64,000 nt of DNA, taken from contig NC_083701.1 in the NCBI RefSeq assembly GCF_033118175.1, forward strand, positions 9,629,501 to 9,693,500, in the 5' to 3' direction. Positions within the stretch are counted from its first letter, which is position 1. Each line of letters opens with the position of its first letter. Below are positions 56,659-64,000 of the stretch, one piece after another. The position numbers were made by a program, and so were the translations under genes. The DNA comes from Dama dama (Eukaryota; Chordata; Mammalia; Artiodactyla; Cervidae). The notes under the pieces are model-generated. The model was given only the letters and a program-made list of their open reading frames with translations. It ran no database searches and had not been told where the DNA came from.

Positions 56659-56990
56659 TTGGGCTTCCCTGGCGGCTCAGTGGTAAAGAACCCACCTGCC
56701 ACTGCAGAGGACACAGGTCTGGTCCCTGGTCTGGGAAGATTCCACATGCCACGGGGCAGCTGAGCCTGTGTGCTGCAGTTATTGAACCAGTGCTTGAGAG
56801 GCTGCAAACTGCAGCTCCTGAAACCCACATGCCCTAGAGCCTGTGCTCTGCAACAAGAGAAGCCCCCGCAGCGAGAAGCTCATGCACTGCACCCAGAGAA
56901 TAGACCCTGCTCGCTGCAACTAGAGGAAAGCCCACGCAGCACCGAAGACCCAGCACAGCCAAAAACAAAATAATAATAAATAAAAAATAA
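56659..56990 (+). repeat. CHR-type SINE, full length
   Basis: GGGCTTCCCTGGCGGCTCAG head, GGTCTGGTCCCTGG B-box remnant, CHR body and an AATAATAATAAATAAAAAAT tail. Confidence 0.9.
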
Positions 56991-57029
56991 AAGCCCTGGG
57001 CTTTAACCTCTACTGTGTTGTAGCTTCTT

Positions 57030-57330
57030 CTTTTTTTTAAAGCTCTTTTTATGTATTTGTTTTTGGCTCTGCTGGGTCTTTGCTCCTCGAGGGCTTTCTC
57101 TGGTTTCAGCGAGTAGGGGCTCCTCTTCGTTGAGGCGCAGAGGCTGCTCACCGCGGTGGCTTCTCTTGCTGCAGGGCACAGGCTCCAGGCACACAGGCTT
57201 CAGTAGTTGTGGTGCACTGGCTTCGTTGCTCCGTCATGTGGAATCTTCTCAGACTTCCAGGGATGGAACCCGTGTCCCCTGCATTGATTGGCAGGTGGAT
57301 TCTTATCCACTGTGTCCCCAGAGAAGTCCT
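57030..57330 (-). repeat. CHR-type SINE, full length
   Basis: T-rich start, GGCTCTGCTGGGTCTTTGCT, body and GGGATGGAACCCGTGTCCCC near the head. Inverted relative to 56659-56990, 39 bp away. Confidence 0.9.
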
Positions 57331-57919
57331 GTTGTAGCTTCTTACCCACAAAAAAAATAAATCTTTTTCTGCTATACATTACCTTATGGAGCCTTCAGGC
57401 CACCCCAAAGCATAACTTTTGCTTCTCATTTTGTGAAGGAGGGCACTGAGCATCCTTGGACTCCAGGATGGACTCATTGTCACAAAAGAGAGTGAGAACC
57501 ATGTGTGGATGTTTGTTCAGGACCAGGTCCCATCGGACTCCCTCCCATTTCCCTCCAGCGGGGAGCCTGATCCTAGGAAGGGGTCAGAAAATGTGTGTTG
57601 AATGGAATTGGACGAAAAGTCACATCCCTGGTGATCAGATACATGGATATTCCTCTCCAACTTTTCTGCTCTGATTCCTTGAGGCCACGTACATACACAT
57701 GTCGTCCCACATGTACCACTCACATGCTCTGGCTTGAAATTCATCTCCTATGTGTTTTTTATAGCTTTCTATAAATTCCAAATGCTGTTTGGGAGGCAGC
57801 TCACTTGTAACAAGCCTTTGGAGGTTTTTGTCCTCCTGTTGCCCTGCATGATTCATGGGCTTGGAGATAGAGAACCTGCCTCTTGTACTGTCAGTATTGA
57901 ATATATGTGTGTGCGTGCA

Positions 57920-58117
57920 TGCTCCGTCGTGTCCGACCCCACAGACTGCAACCTCCCAGGCTCATCTGTCCATGGGATTTCCCAGGCAAGAATACTGCAG
58001 TGGGTTGCCATTTCTTCCTTCCGGGAATCTTCCCGACCCAGAGATCGAACCCACGTCTCTTGTGTCTCCTGCGTTGGCAGGTGGGTTCTTTACCACTGGT
58101 GCCACCTGCGAAGCCCA
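57920..58117 (-). repeat. Bov-tA SINE
   Basis: GCATGCTCCGTCGTGTCCGA to CACTGGTGCCACCTGCGAAG. Confidence 0.92.
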
Positions 58118-58267
58118 AAATAGCTTCTTTGGAAAGCAGCTTTCAGAGTGGCAATAAATCCTCTGGAAATTACCTGGAGTTAACTGTGGGCTGGTTAAGT
58201 GTCAGTAATTTCATGTTCCCTGGGCGTTTCTGCTGACACGCGAACATATGGCTTTAATGGTGTCCCA

Positions 58268-58474
58268 TAGCTCTGGCGGCTCAGATGGTAAAGAATCTGC
58301 CTGTAATGCAGGAGACTCAGGTTTGATCTCTGGGTTTGGAAGATCCCCTGGAGAAGGGAATGGCAGCCCATTCCAGTATTCTCGCCTGGAGAATTCCATG
58401 GACAGAGGAGCCTGACCGGCTACTGTCCATGCAGTTGCAAAGAGTCGGACAAAACTATGAAACTAACGCACACA
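58268..58474 (+). repeat. Bov-tA SINE
   Basis: AGCTCTGGCGGCTCAGATGG head to AACTATGAAACTAACGCACA. Confidence 0.92.
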
Positions 58475-58479
58475 GATGT

Positions 58480-58630
58480 ATAGAACTTTGGAGCCGGAAG
58501 AGACCTTTGGGATGAAGAATCTGAGCCCAGAGAGGGGAGAAGGTGTGCCTAAGGACACACAGCTTGTTGGTGGCAAAGGATCCCTGGGTCTCTTGAGCTG
58601 TCTTTTCAGCCCCGTTGCTCTGCCTGTTTC
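58480..58630 (-). repeat. MIR-class SINE (MIR3-like)
   Basis: GAACTTTGGAGCCGGAAGAG and CTAAGGACACACAGCTTGTT. Confidence 0.7.
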
Positions 58631-58733
58631 CAGGCAGGGTCCCTGAGGTCAAGGTAATACATGTGCTGATGCGGCTGCCACGCCATTTATAGCACCCTTC
58701 CTAATTAGTTACTGATTGGACACCAGTCTCATT

Positions 58734-60509
58734 CAGTTCAGTTCAGTCGCTCAGTCGTGTCTGACTCTTTGCGACCCCATGGACTGCAGCTCACCAGGCC
58801 TCCCTGTCCATCGTGAACTCCCGGAGTTTACACAAACGCATGTCCATTGAGTCGGTGATGCCATCTAACCATCTCATCCTCTGTCGTCCCCTTCTCCTGC
58901 CTTCAATCTTTCCCAGCATCAGGGTGTTTTCAAATGAGTCAGTTCTTCGCATCAGGTGGCCAAATTATTGGAGCTTCAGCTTCAGCATCAGTCCTTCCAA
59001 TGAATATTCAGGACTGATTTCCTTTAGGATGGACTGGTTGGTTCTCCTTGCAGTCCAAGGGACTTTCAAGAGTCTTCTCCAACACCACAGTTCAAAAACA
59101 TCAATTCTTTGGTGCTCAGCTTTCTTTATAGTCCAACTCTTATATCCATACGTGACCACTGGAAAAACCATAGCTTTGACTAGATGGACCTTTGTTGGCA
59201 AAGTAATGTCTCTTCTTTTTAATATGCTGTCTAGGTTGGTCATAACTTTCCTTCTATGGAGCAAGTGACTTTTAATTTCATGGCTACAATCACCATCTGC
59301 AGTGATTTTGGAGCCCCCAAAAATAAAATCTGTCACTGTTTCCCCATCTATTTGCCATGAAGTGATGGGACCAGATGCCATGGTCTTAGTTTTCTGAATG
59401 TTGAGTTTTAAGCCAACTTTTTCACTCTCCTCTTTCACTTTCATCAAGGGGCCCTTTAGTTCTTCTTCCCTTTCTGCCATGAGAGTGGTGTCATCTGCAT
59501 ATCTGAGGTTATTGATATTTCTCCCAGAAATCTTGATTCCAGCTTGTGTTTCATCTAGCCCAGCATTTCTCATAATGTACTCTGCATATAAGTTAATTAA
59601 GCAGGGTGACAATATACAGCCTTGACGTACTCCTTTTCCCATTTGGAACCAGTCTGTTGTTCCATGTCCAGTTCTAACTTTTGCTTTTTGACCTGCATAC
59701 AGATTTCTCAAGAGGCAGATCAGGTGGTCTGGTGTTCATATCTCTTTAAGAATTTTCCACAGTTTATTGTGATCCACACAGTTGAAGGCTTTGGCGTAGT
59801 CAATAAAGCAGAAGTAGATGTTTTTCTCGAACTCTCTTGCTTTTTCAATGATCCAGTGGATGTTGGCAATTCGATCTCTTGTTCCTCTGCCTTTTCTAAA
59901 TCCAGCTTGAACATCTGGAAGTTCACGGTTCATGTATTGCTGAAGCCTGGCTTGGAGAATTTTGAGCATTACTTTACTAGCGTGTGAGATGAGTGCAATT
60001 GTGCGGTAGTTTGAGCATTCTTTGGGATTGCCTTTCTTTGGGATTGGAATGAAAACTGACCTTTTCCAGTCCTGTGGCCACTGCTGAGTTTTCCAAATTT
60101 GCTGGCATATTGAGTGCAGCACTTTCACAGCATCATCTTTTAGGATTTGAAATAACTCAACTGGAATTCCATCACCTCCACTAGCTTTGTTCATAGTGAT
60201 GCTTCCTAAGACTCACTTGACTTTGTATTCCAGGATGTCTGGCTCTAGGTGAGTGATCACACCATCATGATTATCTGGGTCATGAAGATCTTTTTTGTAT
60301 AGTTCTTCTGTGTATTCTTGCCACCTCTTCTTAATATCTTCTGCTTCTGTTAGGTCCATACCATTTCCATCCTTTATTGTGCCCATCTTTGCATGAAATG
60401 TTCCCTTGGTATCTCTAACTTTCTTGAAGAGATCTCTGGACTTTTCCATTTGTTGTTTCCCTCTATTTCTTTACATTGACCACTGAAGAAGGCTTTTTTA
60501 TCTCTCCTT
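58734..60509 (-). mobile_element. BovB (RTE) LINE, 5'-truncated, about 1.8 kb, three nonsense codons
   Basis: Bounded by the 8-bp duplication GTCTCATT (58726-58733 and 60510-60517). Reading right to left, segments 60449-60213, 60194-59736 and 59711-58965 share one frame and are separated by single stop codons (60213-60215, 59736-59738, 58965-58967). They cover the pre-RT linker, the RT core with FIDYAKAF and an intact YADD box (RYADDTTLMAE), and the C-terminal region. The endonuclease is lost to truncation. Dead, but younger looking than the copy at 33759. Antisense to KCNQ3. Confidence 0.96.
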
Positions 60510-60929
60510 GTCTCATTGGCCACCACTAAAGCATTACGTTGACCAACACTTAAGATTGGTAGATCAATGCTGAGACTGGGAATGGGGAAACTGCTCCGGA
60601 GCCTTTAGGAATAAACATGTACCAGAAGATCCCCTGGTGCTTTCTTTTCTTGCTTTGAGAGTAAAACAGTAACCTGCTTGTCCCTTCCATGCCCTCAGCC
60701 TGTAAAGAGCTCGACATTGGCACAGTTGGCTGATTAGGTACAGTTCAACTCTGTAGATGCCGGTGAAGTGCACTGTTGTGCCCACGACATCATGCAGAGT
60801 ACCTGGATGACAGACTTCTTCCCTGGAAAACTGTGGAATGTTTTCCAGGCAAATGGAGAGGGCATGGAGGAAAATAGCCAAGTTCTGACCTCTTAAACAG
60901 AACCCTGGGATGAAATCAAGCTTTCTGAA

Positions 60930-61050
60930 TGACTCTGGACCAGTTAGGTAACTCCTCTGGGTCTCTGTTTTCTCATCTGTGAAATGGGGTCATTGCAAGG
61001 TTTAAATAGGATTCTGTGTGTGAAATGCCAGACACGTGGTCATTAATTCA
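60930..61050 (+). repeat. MIR SINE
   Basis: GGACCAGTTAGGTAACTCCT and GTTTTCTCATCTGTGAAATG. Confidence 0.82.
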
Positions 61051-61784
61051 TTTGGTTCGGAGGACTAGGGAAGATGTATTCACAGCTTTACTGCTTATTG
61101 GGGAATTTTTCTTATTTCTTTTGATCATGGTCACCGTGTTCCAGTTGACTCATTCAGTCATTTTCACTCAAGAGTATTTATGGTGGGCACTGTGCTTAGT
61201 GTGTGGGGTGGGCCTGGAAGGTAATATGTCTCTGCCCACAGTGGACTCGGCATCATGGGGGAGCCAGGTAGGGCAGGCAGTGGGGTGCAGAGAGGAGGAT
61301 GCCTCCAGGCCAGGGTTCACCCCTGCCATTTCCCATGGTGTGCCCTCCTCCGGGTCTTGCTTCCGGGCTTGATCCTCTCTCTCATGCTCTCGACTACAGC
61401 CTGACTCTTCCTTTCTGAAAAGCCAGTTCTTCACTTCTCCATGAGGTGACAGTGATGTGAATGTGATGCTGTAATGCCCTGATTCACAACCTTTGGGACT
61501 ACAGTCTACTTCCCATCCTTTCACCTTCCCGAGCCTTGGTTTCCTAGTCTGTACAATGGGCCTGGGGTCATGAGAATTACAGGAGGGCGTTAACTGAACA
61601 CTGAGCCTGTTATCTGAAACCTTCCCAAGGTTTTAGCTCATGTCGTTACTCAGAAGCCCAAGGCCCCTTCTCACCAATTCAGTTGTTCTGAGAGTAAAAC
61701 TCACTGTTTTTTAGGCTCCTTGGTCATCTCCAAAGTGCTGTCACTCGCAGTGTTCCATTGAATGCTCACAGCCGGATAAAAGGG

Positions 61785-61890
61785 GCAGGAATTGTTATTT
61801 CCTCCATTTACATAAAAGAAACAAGCTTGGAGATGCTGAGTGATGTGAACAAGGTGCCCTGTCTGATTGGGTGTGAGCCGGGTGTTACCA
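61785..61890 (-). repeat. MIR SINE fragment
   Basis: TTTCCTCCATTTACATAAAA and GTGTGAGCCGGGTG; diverged. Confidence 0.55.
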
Positions 61891-62064
61891 TTTGCCACGC
61901 TCTTCACCGTCTGCCGTCCTAAAGCCCGTGTTTCCCCAACAGTGATTGTGCTCCCAGCACCTGGCATCTGTCTGACGCTCACCGTGGGGGCCGTGGCTTT
62001 CTGTGGAGCCTTATTTCTTTTAGCGCTCAGTTTGCACAACCTGACGAAGCGGGTTTTATTCTCT

Positions 62065-62135
62065 GATTTTTTTATTTTCACAAGTAAGGAAACCAAGGCA
62101 CAGAAAAGTGACATGACTTGCCCAAGTTAAACCCA
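62065..62135 (-). repeat. MIR SINE fragment
   Basis: AAGGAAACCAAGGCACAGAA and GACATGACTTGCCCAAGTTA. Confidence 0.75.
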
Positions 62136-62454
62136 CGCTGTTGGCCGGCATGCAGTGCTGTCTTTTTATGAGGAATCTCTGCCTAACTGTTTTCAGTAAC
62201 ATGAATGATGCTCTTATATCCGGCCTGGAGGCTCTCCACCAGGGACAGGACGCACGACCCAGACTGTAGCATGAAGACATGTATCGGAAGTCCCAGAGTT
62301 TGTGTACAGAGTCTGAAAACAGAGCTTAATGTAGGAATGAGTCATGGTGGCCGGATGAGAGTGGGAGAGAAAACACAGGAGACAGATGAGAAAGTTCTAG
62401 AAAGAGCCTGGGTTAAACGAAGGGGAGAAACACTGAATCATCTCCATGTTATCA

Positions 62455-62690
62455 TCAGAGCGTGAGCTTTGGAGCCAGACTGCCTGGGTGCAAAGCCCAG
62501 CCCTGAAACTCTTCCCAGCGATGTCACTTTGGACAAGTTACTAAGCTTCTCTGCGCCTGTCAGGTTTCTGGTCTGAAGAAAGGGGTCACAAGCGGAGCTT
62601 GTCTCCCAGGCTTGCTATGAGCATTAAATGACTTGGTATTTATAAATATCCAGCTGAGAATATTGTCTGGCACCGAGCTATGGATGTTGT
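62455..62690 (+). repeat. MIR SINE, near full length
   Basis: GAGCTTTGGAGCCAGACTGC, GGACAAGTTACTAAGCTTCT and CTTGCTATGAGCATTAAATG. Confidence 0.85.
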
Positions 62691-64000
62691 GGTTAGGTAA
62701 ACAAGGAGAACACATAGGTGGGGAGAAGAGTCTTAGGCGATGGGTGACCTCACTAGGGTCCTGACAGGTACAGGAGGGGAACATGGGTCCAGAACCCCTT
62801 GGACCTTCCCAGGTAAGTCCATGCTGCTTCCCTTACAGGGCACTGCAAGGGAACTGCTGCAAAACTGAGGAAACGAAACAACAAGACACCCGTCTTCCTC
62901 TTGGTTTTCCTTCCTCTTGGTTCTCTCCTTTGAGACGAGCATCCCAGTGAGGGATGTGTGTCTGTGTCTGGGGTGAGGGGTTTGGGGTGCTCGGTGGGGA
63001 AGTGGAGGTAGTGAGGGGTGATGGTGGTAGATTTTAGACCAAGGCCCTTTTCTCCCCGCCTTCCGAGAACCCATGCTCTCAGTCATCTCCAACCTGTGGG
63101 CATCTGTGTCCCGGCCCCTTTTCAGGTCCCTTTGATGCTCACTAATGCTGTTTTTCAATTAAATTATTCTTAGCTCCGGAATCTACCCAATTAAAGAAGC
63201 AATTTTCTGTACTTTCCCTGGAAGCGATGGCTTACCTGGTTTGGTGGTGCCTTTAGCGGTGAACAAAGCAGAATGAATACTCCTGGGCCACCTGCTCTAA
63301 TTGGTAGTGCTGCCGAGGGAGGGCGGGTGTGATTTCTGTCGTGGGGTGGATTGCTACAAAAGCTGACAGTGAAACAGACTAGTCAAATGTCAGGTCTCCC
63401 CCCACCTCCTTCCCACCTTTGTTTCCAAAGGTTATGCCCAAGCAGGGCTCAGCGATAGCTTTGCGATTTGTGATTCTAATTTCCTTGGAAATAGGGCTAA
63501 ATAGAGCTTTGTCATTCCTCTCCGTGTGGATTATCAGCCACAGATGAGGATTTATGGCTTGAGCCTCTCCTGCCTCCAGAGACCCGTCTCCGTCTCCGGG
63601 GCAGAGATGTGATGTCTGAGCAGATGAGGGAGAGGGTGTTGGGGGTGGGGGTGGGGACTGGGTGTTCTCGGTTAAAAATACCTCAAATATATTTTTCTTC
63701 TAAATCCGGAGGAGAGAGAAACATACGCTGCTAGAGCTTCAGGTTGCCTGGTTATGAATAAAATTCAAAGCAAGAAGTTGAAAGGAGCAAGATGCTCTCC
63801 GCACCAGGGGAGGGATCTTCTGCCCTGGATATTTATTTGGGGAAGGAAAATGAGAAAGCTTTGCCTTCACGGGATCAGTTGAAGACCAGCATGTGGGGCT
63901 CCCCAGGCTGAGAGATAGAGCAGGTTTCCCAGGGAGCTTGTGGGAATGGAGAGAGGACCTGACCCATCGTAGTTGAAGCCAGCATTTGAGTTTAGTGTGG
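62691..64000. other. unique intron, repeat-free
   Basis: No repeat or exon. Contains a possible conserved block (63130-63560) and a G-quadruplex motif (63635-63662). Confidence 0.5.

Larger units (their letters stand above)
24921..64000 (+). other. KCNQ3: KCNQ3 intron 1 (5' part), with splice donor at 24921
   Basis: The intron opens with the consensus donor GTGAGT. No downstream reading frame continues the Kv7 S1 segment, so the acceptor and exon 2 lie beyond the window. A very long first intron is known for mammalian KCNQ3. The first 5 kb is mostly unique; from about 29.7 kb on, repeats dominate. Confidence 0.9.

Noticed and set aside
58965..59711. A 248-codon reverse ORF as a host gene
   Set aside because: BovB reverse-transcriptase region with a YADD box, within a truncated element bounded by an 8-bp duplication.
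1..64000. tRNA genes suggested by B-box-like GGTTCGATCCC motifs
   Set aside because: Each lies in the tRNA-derived head of a Bov-tA or CHR SINE, with no full cloverleaf.
1..64000. CRISPR arrays, operons, phage or other prokaryotic systems
   Set aside because: The DNA is mammalian; spaced repeats are dispersed SINEs and LINEs, not arrays.
24921..64000. KCNQ3 exon 2 within the window
   Set aside because: No open frame continues the S1 segment after an AG acceptor in the needed phase.

Overview
The window is nuclear DNA from a ruminant, almost certainly a bovid. The evidence is the repeat content: many tRNA-derived Bov-tA and Bov-A2 SINEs, CHR-type SINEs, BovB (RTE) LINE copies and artiodactyl L1 3' ends, laid over ancient mammalian MIR, L2, L1M, MLT1 and DNA-transposon remnants. 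I cannot tell cattle, sheep, goat or a relative apart from the sequence alone.

One protein-coding gene is supported. Positions 24535-24920 are the first coding exon of KCNQ3 (Kv7.3, an M-current potassium channel subunit) on the + strand. The exon sits in a CpG-island promoter (about 23760-25000) and ends at a GTGAGT splice donor at 24921. Positions 1-23.7 kb are therefore 5' flank, and 24921-64000 is the start of a very long first intron. No other exon, RNA gene or intact mobile-element gene was recognised.

Layout. 1-22.9 kb: repeat-dense flank with several unique AT-rich blocks, and a young L1 3' end at 22169-22565 bounded by a perfect 17-bp duplication. 22.9-30.3 kb: promoter, exon 1 and proximal intron, free of recognised ruminant-specific insertions and holding only old L2/MIR. 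30.3-60.5 kb: intron 1 with heavy repeat load, including two long dead BovB copies (33759-36565 and 58734-60509), an L1M nest at 49915-51460 and several close inverted SINE pairs. 60.5-64 kb: mostly unique intron with MIR pieces.

The most useful observations are at the promoter. These are an upstream ORF in strong Kozak context that overlaps the KCNQ3 start out of frame, a start-stop codon pair, two strong G-quadruplex motifs, and complementary GGC/GCC triplet tracts around an AT-rich box. Others are repeat structures: a head-to-head SINE pair inside one 9-bp duplication, a same-site double insertion, a dimeric Bov-tA form at three loci, and a strong antisense bias of BovB in the intron. I found no previously undescribed biological system. 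Family names for ancient repeats come from reading by eye, and their edges are approximate.
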